From contig JADGHY010000099.1 of the NCBI GenBank assembly GCA_019683625.1, positions 1 through 7,585 on the forward strand: a DNA stretch of 7,585 bases. Reading direction: 5' to 3'. Position numbers and translations under genes: made by a program. The notes under the pieces were generated by a model. The model did no database searches. It was not told where the DNA came from and was given only the letters and a program-made list of their open reading frames with translations. Below, piece by piece: positions 1 through 6,395 of this stretch (its first letter is position 1; each line of letters opens with the position of its first letter). The stretch is from Thermoflavifilum sp. (GTDB lineage: Bacteria; Bacteroidota; Bacteroidia; Chitinophagales; Chitinophagaceae).

Positions 1-135
1 CGGGTACATAAATCTTATATCGTCAACAAGAAAAAAGTAAAATCGCTATATGGCAATCAGCTTGACATCGCCGGCCACTGGATTCCCATTGGCAAGCTCT
101 ACCGAGATGAGGTGGTGAAGCATCTGTTCAGCTGA
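1..135 (+). CDS. LytTR-domain response regulator, C-terminal end (5' truncated by window edge)
   Basis: Frame 1 is open from the first base to a TGA at 133-135 and gives 44 residues. They read like the end of a LytTR DNA-binding domain: an 'RVHKSYIVN' strand, a short variable stretch, then 'IPIGKLYRDEV' and a terminal 'VVKHLF'. This matches the family pattern R-x-H-[RK]-S-Y-x-V-N followed about 20 residues later by I-P-[IV]-[GS]-x-x-[YF]. LytTR domains bind DNA through beta strands and usually follow a receiver domain in AlgR/AgrA/LytR-type regulators, which in Bacteroidota are commonly paired with a LytS/YehU-type membrane histidine kinase. The receiver part and any kinase gene would lie left of this window, so the full architecture is inferred. 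The next gene starts 61 nt downstream on the same strand, and nothing seen here ties it to this regulator functionally. Confidence 0.85.
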   Translation, partial: RVHKSYIVNKKKVKSLYGNQLDIAGHWIPIGKLYRDEVVKHLFS

Positions 136-196
136 GCTCCCCAGTTTGCAGGATTATCCTGAAATCTGTACTTTCACTTGCAATATTGTAAAATCT

Positions 197-976
197 ATGG
201 CTTATCAAACCTTGCAGGTCGATATACGGGAACGCATCATGATCATTACCATTCATCGTCCCGAAAAGCTGAATGCCTTGAACAATACGGTGATGGAAGA
301 ACTGGACCTGGCTGTTGAGGAAGTATTGAACCGAGGCGATATTGGTGGAGCTATTCTCACCGGCAGCGGGGAAAAGGCTTTTGTGGCCGGAGCCGATATT
401 GCGGGTTTTCAGCAACTGAGTCCTGAAGAGGCAAGAGCTTTATCTATCAAAGGTCAGGCATTATTTGCCAGCATCGAGCAGGCACCGAAACCATTTTTGG
501 CTGCGGTGAACGGATTTGCCCTGGGCGGCGGATGTGAACTGGCCATGGCCTGTCACCTTCGGCTGGCCAGTACCAATGCCCGATTTGGCCAGCCTGAAAT
601 CAATTTGGGATTAATCCCAGGCTATGGCGGCACCCAACGCTTGCCCCGGCTGGTGGGCCTCACCCGGGCCCTGCACATGATGCTCACCGCTGAGATGATT
701 ACCGCAGAACAGGCTAAGGAATACGGATTGGTGCTTGAAGTGGTGCCTCCGGAAGCATTATTGCCTAAAAGCCTTGCCCTCATGCAAAAAATTCTGGCAG
801 GCCCCGTTCATGCTATTCGCCACATCTTACATTGTACTTATCTTTCCACAAGTGCCTCACAGGATGGCTATGCTGCCGAAGCACAAGCCTTCAGCGAATG
901 CTTTGCTACCGCCGACGCACGCGAAGGTATCCAGGCCTTCATGGAAAAACGCAAGCCCCATTTTCAAGGCAAATGA
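197..976 (+). CDS. enoyl-CoA hydratase/isomerase (crotonase family)
   Basis: A 259-residue protein of typical crotonase length. The family hydrates trans-2-enoyl-CoA to 3-hydroxyacyl-CoA in cytosolic fatty-acid or amino-acid degradation. Visible landmarks are 'RPEKLNALN' (21-29), the CoA/oxyanion segment 'AFVAGADIAGF' (61-71), 'NGFALGGGCELAMAC' (105-119), 'FGQPEINLGLIPGYGGTQRL' (130-149) and the closing helix 'EGIQAFMEKRKPHF' (243-256). Both catalytic glutamates of classical hydratases appear present: Glu114 in GGGCE and Glu134 in GQPEI, 20 residues apart as in rat crotonase (Glu144/Glu164). This favours a true hydratase over an isomerase or other crotonase branch, though the acyl chain preferred cannot be read. 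I chose ATG 197 because homology begins right after it. An in-frame TTG at 146 would add 17 residues without family resemblance and begin 10 nt after the upstream stop. No Shine-Dalgarno sequence is visible. No thiolase or acyl-CoA dehydrogenase gene is adjacent. Confidence 0.93.
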   Translation: MAYQTLQVDIRERIMIITIHRPEKLNALNNTVMEELDLAVEEVLNRGDIGGAILTGSGEKAFVAGADIAGFQQLSPEEARALSIKGQALFASIEQAPKPFLAAVNGFALGGGCELAMACHLRLASTNARFGQPEINLGLIPGYGGTQRLPRLVGLTRALHMMLTAEMITAEQAKEYGLVLEVVPPEALLPKSLALMQKILAGPVHAIRHILHCTYLSTSASQDGYAAEAQAFSECFATADAREGIQAFMEKRKPHFQGK

Positions 977-979
977 CCC

Positions 980-996
980 AAGCGCCTTAGGCCCTT
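980..996 (+). terminator. weak hairpin after the hydratase gene
   Basis: Just after the hydratase stop (974-976), AAG-C-GCC and GGC-C-CTT can pair around a TTA loop, giving 3+3 base pairs split by one C-C mismatch. No run of T follows, so it is a poor intrinsic terminator. It could be a weak processing signal or chance. Confidence 0.2.
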
Positions 997-1005
997 CACT
1001 TGGCT

Positions 1006-1013
1006 TATCTTTG
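1006..1013 (+). promoter_or_regulatory. Bacteroidota -7 promoter box (TATCTTTG) upstream of gltX
   Basis: TATCTTTG matches all fixed positions of the TAnnTTTG -7 consensus used by the Bacteroidota primary sigma factor. It lies in the 87-nt gap between the hydratase gene and gltX. A start of transcription a few bases after the box, near 1018, would leave a leader of about 45 nt before ATG 1064. I see no good TTG/TTTG -33 element 17-21 bp upstream (nearest is TTAG at 987-990, spacing 15), so strength is uncertain. Confidence 0.55.
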
Positions 1014-1063
1014 CCATGGATACGATAACATGGCTTTCTGATGAACGCATAATCTTTCGCACC

Positions 1064-2578
1064 ATGTCAGATTCCAAGATACGAGTACGTTTTGCTCCAA
1101 GCCCAACCGGAGGGCTTCATCTGGGCGGAGTGCGAACCGTTTTGTTTAACTATCTGTTTGCCCGCCAACACCACGGCAAGTTTATCCTGCGCATTGAAGA
1201 TACCGACCAAAGCCGCTATGTGCCAGGTGCCGAAGATTATATCTGGCGTTGCCTTCAGTGGTGTGGATTGCTTCCCGACGAGGGGCCGCATGTGGGTGGC
1301 CCGTTTGGCCCCTACCGACAAAGTGAACGGAAGAATATTTACCAAACCTATGCCCATCAACTGGTTGAACAGGGACAGGCTTACTATGCTTTTGATACAC
1401 CTGAAGAGCTGGAAGCCAAACGTCGTGAGCAGCCCAACTTCCAGTATGATGTCCATAGCCGCTGGCAGATGAAAAACTCCCTCACCTTACCTGCACAGCA
1501 GGTAAAGGATCTGCTGCAACAAGGTTATCCCTATGTGATCCGGATCCGCATGCCGGAAAATACCACCCTTCGCATGCACGATTTAATCCGCGGAGAAGTG
1601 GAATTCCAGACTGAACAAGTGGATGATAAGGTGCTGCTGAAGGCCGATGGCATGCCTACCTATCATCTGGCCGTAGTGGTCGACGATTATCTGATGCAAA
1701 TCAGCCACGTATTCCGCGGAGAAGAATGGTTGCCCAGCACACCTGTCCATCTGTTGCTTTGGGAATACCTTTTTGGCAAACAACACATGCCCCAGTGGGC
1801 TCATCTGCCGCTGATCCTGCGCCCTGATGGCCATGGCAAACTCAGCAAGCGCGATGGCGACAGGCTGGGATTTCCCGTGTATGCCATGGATTGGACCGAC
1901 CCTTTCACCGGCGAAACCACACGCGGCTTTCGTGAAATGGGCTTTCTGCCCGAAGCCTTCGTGAATATGCTTGCCCTGCTGGGTTGGAACGATGGCAGCG
2001 GCCAGGAAATTTTTACCCTCGAAGAACTCGTGGAACGCTTCTCCATCGAACGCATCCACAAAGCCGGCGCCCGATTCGATTTTGAAAAAGCAAAATGGTT
2101 TAACCATGAATGGATAAAACGTTTGCCCGCCAGCCATTTTGCCCCGGAGGTAAAAAAAATCTTTGCGCAGCACCAGATTCCCATTCCCCAGGATAACCAA
2201 TTTCTGCAAGTGCTGGAACTGGTCAAAGAACGCTGCAACCTGCTGACCGACTTTGTGGCCCAGGCCGGATTTTTCTTCCAACCTCCTGCCACATACGATC
2301 GGGCAGCCATCGAGAAAAAATGGAACCCTCAAATGAAAGCCTGTTTTGAAGCCTGGATGGCCACCCTTACTGATCTTGTGCCTTGGAATGCAACCACTTT
2401 GGAACAGTCGCTGCAGGAAGTGGCAACCCGTCATGGGCTAAAGAAGAACGACTGCTTGCTGCCCCTGCGCATCATGCTGGTAGGCGGAAAATTTGGCCCA
2501 CCCGTGTTTCAGATTGCCGAACGACTCGGAAAAGCTGAAACCCGGCAACGCATCCAACGGGCTTTGCAACATTTCTAA
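1064..2578 (+). CDS. gltX: glutamyl-tRNA synthetase (GluRS)
   Basis: A 504-residue class I aminoacyl-tRNA synthetase that charges tRNA(Glu) with glutamate using ATP in the cytosol. The N-terminal Rossmann fold opens with 'RVRFAPSPTGGLHLGGVRT' (7-25), where HLGG (19-22) is the HIGH motif in the usual GluRS form. 'ILRIEDTDQSRYVPGAEDY' (41-59), 'HVFRGEEWLPSTP' (215-227) and the KMSKS-equivalent 'KLSKRDGD' (259-266) follow. The helical anticodon-binding part occupies roughly residues 340-504, including 'KLSKRDG'-distal 'FDFEKAKWFNHEWI' (338-351) and 'LPLRIMLVGGKFGPP' (466-480). The region that carries zinc-binding cysteines in E. coli GluRS has none here (residues 70-150), consistent with a zinc-free type. 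An upstream in-frame ATG at 1016 would add 16 unrelated residues and lies at the predicted transcription start, so 1064 is preferred. The DUF72 gene follows after 6 nt, suggesting co-transcription. Confidence 0.97.
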   Translation: MSDSKIRVRFAPSPTGGLHLGGVRTVLFNYLFARQHHGKFILRIEDTDQSRYVPGAEDYIWRCLQWCGLLPDEGPHVGGPFGPYRQSERKNIYQTYAHQLVEQGQAYYAFDTPEELEAKRREQPNFQYDVHSRWQMKNSLTLPAQQVKDLLQQGYPYVIRIRMPENTTLRMHDLIRGEVEFQTEQVDDKVLLKADGMPTYHLAVVVDDYLMQISHVFRGEEWLPSTPVHLLLWEYLFGKQHMPQWAHLPLILRPDGHGKLSKRDGDRLGFPVYAMDWTDPFTGETTRGFREMGFLPEAFVNMLALLGWNDGSGQEIFTLEELVERFSIERIHKAGARFDFEKAKWFNHEWIKRLPASHFAPEVKKIFAQHQIPIPQDNQFLQVLELVKERCNLLTDFVAQAGFFFQPPATYDRAAIEKKWNPQMKACFEAWMATLTDLVPWNATTLEQSLQEVATRHGLKKNDCLLPLRIMLVGGKFGPPVFQIAERLGKAETRQRIQRALQHF

Positions 2579-2584
2579 ACAACT

Positions 2585-3352
2585 ATGGCTCGGTTTTTTG
2601 TGGGTACATCGGGCTTTGCCTATGCCTCCTGGATCGGAAAATTTTATCCGCCATCCATGAGCCGGGACTCATTTTTATCTTTTTATGCCCAACATTTTCC
2701 AGCCGTGGAAATCAACTCCAGCTTTTATCACATTCCCCGCCTCACCACCATATCCAAATGGGTAGCTCAAACGCCAGATGATTTTTGCTTTTCCTTTAAG
2801 CTTTCGCGACTAATCACCCACATCCACAGGCTGCAGGCCGACGAGGCATTACTTGCCAAATGCCTCAAGCCGCTGGAGCCCTGCACCCAGAAAACACAGC
2901 CCACGGTGATACTGATGCAAACACCTGCCAGCCTAAAACAAGATGCAGCATTGCTGGAAGCCTTGCTGAAACGCTTACCTGCCGACTTTAGGTATGCTAT
3001 GGAATTCCGCCACCCGAGCTGGTTTCAGCCTGCTGTTTATCAGCTTTTAACGAAATTTCATGTGGCGTTGGTGCTTGCCGACAGTCCTGTGTTGGCAAAT
3101 GGCAAACGCAAATGGCCCCTGGCCGATGTGGAAACTACAACATTTGCCTATTTGCGTTTCCACGGTGCAAAGGTGCTATTTACTTCATCCTATAGCGAAG
3201 AAGAATTGCAAGGATATGCCCGGCTGGTGCAGGAAAAGCTACGCAAACAGATGGATGTTTACGCGTTTTTCAATAATGATGCGGCAGGCCATGCCATAGA
3301 CAATGCCCGAATGCTGGAGCAGTTTGTAAACCGGGCCACAACGGATCATTGA
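2585..3352 (+). CDS. DUF72 domain-containing protein (YecE-like)
   Basis: A 255-residue protein covering one full DUF72 domain (COG1801/YecE family), whose solved members are TIM-barrel folds without a settled biochemical role. Family landmarks in order are 'FVGTSGFAYASWIGKFYP' (5-22), 'FYAQHFPAVEINSSFYHIP' (33-51), 'FSFKLSRLITH' (69-79), 'YAMEFRHPSWF' (137-147), 'LADSP' (164-168), 'FAYLRFHG' (187-194), 'SSYSEEEL' (201-208) and 'DVYAFFNNDAAGHAIDNA' (224-241). All the hallmark polar residues (E42/N44 of VEIN, the EFRH-x-SW segment, RFHG, FNN) are there, so the protein looks intact. It begins 6 nt after the gltX stop with no Shine-Dalgarno sequence or separate promoter, so it is probably translated from the gltX transcript. 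Its last 7 bp overlap the end of glnS on the opposite strand. Any role in translation is guesswork from position only. No membrane segment or signal peptide is seen. Confidence 0.92.
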   Translation: MARFFVGTSGFAYASWIGKFYPPSMSRDSFLSFYAQHFPAVEINSSFYHIPRLTTISKWVAQTPDDFCFSFKLSRLITHIHRLQADEALLAKCLKPLEPCTQKTQPTVILMQTPASLKQDAALLEALLKRLPADFRYAMEFRHPSWFQPAVYQLLTKFHVALVLADSPVLANGKRKWPLADVETTTFAYLRFHGAKVLFTSSYSEEELQGYARLVQEKLRKQMDVYAFFNNDAAGHAIDNARMLEQFVNRATTDH

Positions 3353-3354
3353 TC
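3344..3354. repeat. 11-bp palindrome over the two convergent stop codons
   Basis: GATCATTGATC is a perfect inverted repeat around T3349 and contains the DUF72 TGA (3350-3352) and the glnS TGA (3348-3346 on the - strand). The loop is too small and there is no T-run on either side, so it is not a convincing terminator. The symmetry partly follows from two overlapping TGA codons. Confidence 0.5.
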
Positions 3355-5028
3355 GGGTGCATGCTTCTTGATTTCTTTGGCCCAGGTATCTTTTAAGGTT
3401 GCCGTACGATTGAAGATTAACCTTTCGGGCGTGCTGTCGGGATCCGTACAGAAATAACCTTTGCGCAGGAACTGAAAGCGGTCTTCAGGACGCGCCTGTT
3501 GCAAGGAAGGCTCGGCCCAGGCCCGGGGAATCACTTGCAGGGAATTTGGATTGATATAATCAGTAAACTCGCCGGGCTGCTCATCCGGATTTTCCACGGT
3601 AAACAGCCTATCGTAGAGCCTTACTTCAGCTGGGATGGCGTGGGATATGCTCACCCAATGAATGGTGCCCTTTACCTTCAGGCCCGACTCATCATGCCCG
3701 CTACGCGACTGGGGCAGGTATTCGGCATAGACGGTGGTGATTTCACCCCGATCATTTTTTTCAAAACCCGTACAGGTGATGATATAAGCGCTTTTGAGGC
3801 GTACCGACATGCCTGGTGCTAACCGGAAATACTTCTTCGGCGGATTTTCCATAAAATCTTCTCGTTCAATCCAAAGCTCGCGGCTGAAGGGCACATCGCG
3901 GGTACCGGCAGCCGGGTCTTCGGGATTATTTTCTGTGGGCAGCCATTCCACCTGATGTTCGGGATAATTGGTAAGCACTAATTTTACCGGATCCAGCACC
4001 ACCATCACCCGACGGGCAATCTTATTGAGATGCTCACGGATGCAAAACTCCAGCAAGCCCACGTCGATGATGTTTTCGCGTTTTTGCACGCCAATGCGTT
4101 CACAAAAATCCCGGATACTTTCCGGGGTATATCCCCTGCGACGCAAGCCCCGAATGGTGGGCATGCGGGGGTCGTCCCAGCCCTGGACAAAGCCTTTCTG
4201 CACCAGCTGCAGCAATTTGCGTTTGCTCATCACCGTATAGGTGAGATTCAGCCGGGCAAATTCATATTGCCGGGAAGGAAAGATTTCCAATTGCTCGATG
4301 AACCAGTTGTACAGCGGCCGGTGATCCACGAATTCGAGTGTACAGATAGAATGCGTAACATGTTCTATGCTATCGCTTTGCCCATGGGCAAAATCATACA
4401 TGGGATAAATGCACCAGGTATCTCCGGTACGATGATGCCTGACATGCTTGATCCGATACATGATCGGATCGCGCATGTGCATGTTGGGACTGGCCATGTC
4501 AATCTTAGCCCGCAACACCTTTTCGCCATCCCGATATTTGCCTTCCCGCATTTCCTGAAACAACCGAAGATTTTCTTCCACGGAACGATTCCGATATGGA
4601 CTTTCGATACCCGGTTCGGTGGGTGTACCCTTCATGCGGGCAATTTCTTCAGGCGTGGAATCGTCCACATAAGCCAGGCCCTTGCGGATCAATTTTACCG
4701 CAAATGCATAGAGTTGCTCAAAATAATCAGAGGCATATCTTTCCCTTGCCCATTGAAAGCCAAGCCAGCGGATATCTTCCTTGATGGCTTCCACATATTC
4801 GGTTTCCTCAGTTTCCGGATTGGTATCATCAAAACGCAGATTGGTTTCTCCTCCAAATTTTTCTGCGATGCCAAAATTTAAGCAAATCGATTTGGCATGG
4901 CCAATATGCAGGTATCCGTTGGGTTCAGGTGGGAAACGGGTAAGTACCGATTGGCAGCGGCCTGTTCGCAGGTCTTCTTCTACGATTTCTTCAATAAAAT
5001 TACTGGCCTTGACTTCTTCCATAGGCAT
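3346..5028 (-). CDS. glnS: glutaminyl-tRNA synthetase (GlnRS)
   Basis: A 560-residue class I synthetase that charges tRNA(Gln) with glutamine, close to the E. coli enzyme in length (about 554). Landmarks are 'RFPPEPNGYLHIGHAKSICL' (31-50) with an intact HIGH motif (41-44), 'NLRFDDTNPETEETEYV' (63-79), 'CIYPMYDFAHGQSDSIEHVT' (206-225) with the glutamine-pocket tyrosine, and the KMSKS equivalent 'VMSKRKL' (266-272). 'WDDPRMPTIRGLRRRGYTP' (284-302) follows, and the two-barrel anticodon-binding region fills about 340-560, including 'KGTIHWVS' (453-460). No extra YqeY-like domain is appended. Start choice: ATG 5028 is given as the longest reading, but the Shine-Dalgarno-like AGAGGA at 5035-5030 lies 7 nt from the second ATG (first base 5022) and only 1 nt from 5028. 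A 558-residue product from 5022 is therefore likelier. It appears to have its own promoter in the 84-nt gap upstream. Its 3' end overlaps the DUF72 gene by 7 bp. Confidence 0.97.
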   Translation of the reverse strand: MPMEEVKASNFIEEIVEEDLRTGRCQSVLTRFPPEPNGYLHIGHAKSICLNFGIAEKFGGETNLRFDDTNPETEETEYVEAIKEDIRWLGFQWARERYASDYFEQLYAFAVKLIRKGLAYVDDSTPEEIARMKGTPTEPGIESPYRNRSVEENLRLFQEMREGKYRDGEKVLRAKIDMASPNMHMRDPIMYRIKHVRHHRTGDTWCIYPMYDFAHGQSDSIEHVTHSICTLEFVDHRPLYNWFIEQLEIFPSRQYEFARLNLTYTVMSKRKLLQLVQKGFVQGWDDPRMPTIRGLRRRGYTPESIRDFCERIGVQKRENIIDVGLLEFCIREHLNKIARRVMVVLDPVKLVLTNYPEHQVEWLPTENNPEDPAAGTRDVPFSRELWIEREDFMENPPKKYFRLAPGMSVRLKSAYIITCTGFEKNDRGEITTVYAEYLPQSRSGHDESGLKVKGTIHWVSISHAIPAEVRLYDRLFTVENPDEQPGEFTDYINPNSLQVIPRAWAEPSLQQARPEDRFQFLRKGYFCTDPDSTPERLIFNRTATLKDTWAKEIKKHAPDQ

Positions 5029-5029
5029 A

Positions 5030-5035
5030 TCCTCT
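5030..5035 (-). promoter_or_regulatory. Shine-Dalgarno-like AGAGGA upstream of glnS
   Basis: Read on the - strand, AGAGGA is the only clear ribosome-binding-site match near a start in this window. Its spacing is 7 nt to the ATG whose first base is 5022, which is near-optimal, but 1 nt to the ATG at 5028. It therefore argues for the downstream start. Confidence 0.5.
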
Positions 5036-5040
5036 GAAAT

Positions 5041-5060
5041 GTAAGCAAAGGTAAGCGAAG
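5041..5060. repeat. tandem 10-bp repeat overlapping the glnS promoter
   Basis: GTAAGCAAAG (5041-5050) is followed directly by GTAAGCGAAG (5051-5060), differing at one position. The junction carries the -7 box of the glnS promoter on the - strand, so the first copy lies over the predicted transcription start. It may be chance or a small duplication. Confidence 0.5.
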
Positions 5061-5075
5061 AAACGCATTAGCCAA
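5046..5075 (-). promoter_or_regulatory. Bacteroidota-type promoter of glnS
   Basis: On the - strand a TTG (5075-5073), preceded by C and followed by G, is separated by exactly 19 bp from TACCTTTG (5053-5046), which fits TAnnTTTG at every fixed position. Both elements and the spacing agree with the -33/-7 promoter of the Bacteroidota housekeeping sigma factor. Transcription would start near 5041, giving a leader of about 13-20 nt that contains the AGAGGA site. It sits within the gap after the outer-membrane protein gene, so glnS need not depend on readthrough from it. Confidence 0.65.
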
Positions 5076-5112
5076 GCAGCCATAACCTTATGCAAAGGCT
5101 CACCGAACATCC

Positions 5113-6381
5113 TCAATAGAATTTCCTTTTCACAAACCAGATGTCGCGCAAAATGAGGCCTACGTGAAGCCTAACATAGTTTTCGGTGATGAGGGTGGTT
5201 GTGGTTCCCGGGCCGCCCTGCTGGCCTATTTCCACACCCAGGTTCAGGTTCATGGTATGTGGGGCATTGTAAATACCCAACCCTAAGGACACATTGATAT
5301 CCCGGAGTTGCTGGTTATTGATCTGCAGATAGCTTTTGGTGTAGTTAAATGCACCCATGGCCACGATCCGGTGAAGCCAGTCGCGTGCATATATCGAATA
5401 ATTCTGCTCAGGTTCATATTTGATGCCAGCCCCATAGCGACTGCTGTTGACCATTTGTACGGCATTCACCGAGGTGGCACTGCTGCCCCAATCTTCATAG
5501 GCATAATCCAAAATAAAACTCAAGGCATGCTGATAGGTGAGGGCAATTCCGCCCCGGTATTGATCGGGAAGCCTGAAATCGGCAATAGCTGTTTTGCCAA
5601 AAGAAAGGGTATCTATGCCGCTGATCACGGTAACCTGTCGCTGACCATGTAAATATTGATGAGGTGCATAGGTGCCGGCAAGCACATAGTCCCATTGCGA
5701 ACCCAGCTTTCCAAATACCTGAGCGGCATAGCTCAGATGCACATTCTGATAATAATCCTGCTCGTTGGAACTAAGCAGAGCCGTATTCACATCATAACCA
5801 GCAATTTCACTGCGGGTGATGTTTCCGAAGATGTACGACAACCGTATGCCTGCTGAAAGATGATGACCAATTTGCCAGCCGTTTCCCCAATACACTTCAT
5901 TTAATCCGCCGGTGCCCTGGATGGTGGTGGAAATGGATTGTGTGCCTCCATTATAAGTTTGGTTCTGCAAAATCTGATAACGCACGGTACTCAATGGTTT
6001 CAATCCAAATCCCGACCCCCACCAGTTGTTGAATTTAAAAGCCATGTCGAAGCGATCGATGCTGAAATAGCTGGCGTTGGCGCTGGTATTGTTGTCTTTA
6101 AATGTGGCACTGATACCGGTTGCGCTCGCCTCTAACACGGCCAGCTGGCGTTGCAATCCGCTCAAGGAAGCCACATTTGCATTATTGGGATATTGATCAC
6201 TGCGCACTGCCGTGGTCGCATTGCCCAATCCGGAAAGCATGCCTTCTGCATTGTAATTCAACTCCCCAATACCCAGCGCAGAATAAGGAAAATTGGGCCT
6301 CACCTGTGCATGTAAGGATGATATATTCAGGCAACAGATGCCGGCGATGAATAAAATCCCGATTATGCTTCGAATCATCAT
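5113..6381 (-). CDS. outer-membrane beta-barrel protein, FadL/PorV-like fold (uncharacterised)
   Basis: A 422-residue protein whose exact function I do not recognise. The N-terminus is a signal peptide: charged MMIR, hydrophobic core 'SIIGILFIAGICCL' (5-18), and a likely signal peptidase I site after Ala25 (LHA|Q). The cysteines at 16-17 do not sit in a lipobox. 'FPYSALGIGEL' (31-41), followed by 'GMLSGLGNATTAVR' (47-60) and 'NNANVASLSGL' (66-76), resembles the 'PYSRFGIGDL ... GMGG ... NPASYS' opening of Bacteroidota FadL/PorV-type barrels. The rest alternates polar and hydrophobic residues with many aromatic and glycine residues, as in transmembrane beta strands, and ends in 'IWFVKRKFY'; a C-terminal aromatic residue is typical of BAM substrates. 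It starts 14 nt after the DUF4270 stop, so the two probably form an operon. Two adjacent ATGs (6381, 6378) are possible starts; AAGGG lies just upstream, slightly favouring 6378. Whether it is a transporter or a partner for the DUF4270 protein is unknown. Confidence 0.85.
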   Translation of the reverse strand: MMIRSIIGILFIAGICCLNISSLHAQVRPNFPYSALGIGELNYNAEGMLSGLGNATTAVRSDQYPNNANVASLSGLQRQLAVLEASATGISATFKDNNTSANASYFSIDRFDMAFKFNNWWGSGFGLKPLSTVRYQILQNQTYNGGTQSISTTIQGTGGLNEVYWGNGWQIGHHLSAGIRLSYIFGNITRSEIAGYDVNTALLSSNEQDYYQNVHLSYAAQVFGKLGSQWDYVLAGTYAPHQYLHGQRQVTVISGIDTLSFGKTAIADFRLPDQYRGGIALTYQHALSFILDYAYEDWGSSATSVNAVQMVNSSRYGAGIKYEPEQNYSIYARDWLHRIVAMGAFNYTKSYLQINNQQLRDINVSLGLGIYNAPHTMNLNLGVEIGQQGGPGTTTTLITENYVRLHVGLILRDIWFVKRKFY

Positions 6382-6395
6382 GCCCTTAGCGGATT

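Noticed and set aside
145..176. Possible promoter for the hydratase gene: TTTG (145-148), 20 bp, then TACTTTCA (169-176)
   Set aside because: The spacing is acceptable, but the -7 box misses two of the six fixed positions. It is too weak to list; readthrough from the LytTR gene is equally possible.
146..196. In-frame TTG start extending the hydratase by 17 residues
   Set aside because: The extra residues do not resemble crotonase N-termini, while ATG 197 falls where homology starts.
1583..2434. 283-codon open frame on the - strand opposite gltX
   Set aside because: It lies wholly inside a well-conserved gltX, shows no family resemblance, and reads as a shadow created by the codon composition of the real gene.
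4030..4881. 283-codon open frame on the + strand opposite glnS
   Set aside because: It lies wholly inside glnS with no recognisable motif or start signal. The equal length to the frame opposite gltX is coincidence.
5065..5110. Inverted-repeat fragments after the barrel gene (AGCC/GGCT with ATAA/TTAT inside; GCAT/ATGC)
   Set aside because: The stems are 4 bp with bulges or a long loop, and no T-run follows on the - strand, so I do not call a terminator.
5113..6381. Lipoprotein reading of the barrel gene from cysteines 16-17
   Set aside because: The residues before these cysteines do not form a lipobox, whereas LHA|Q after residue 25 is a good signal peptidase I site.
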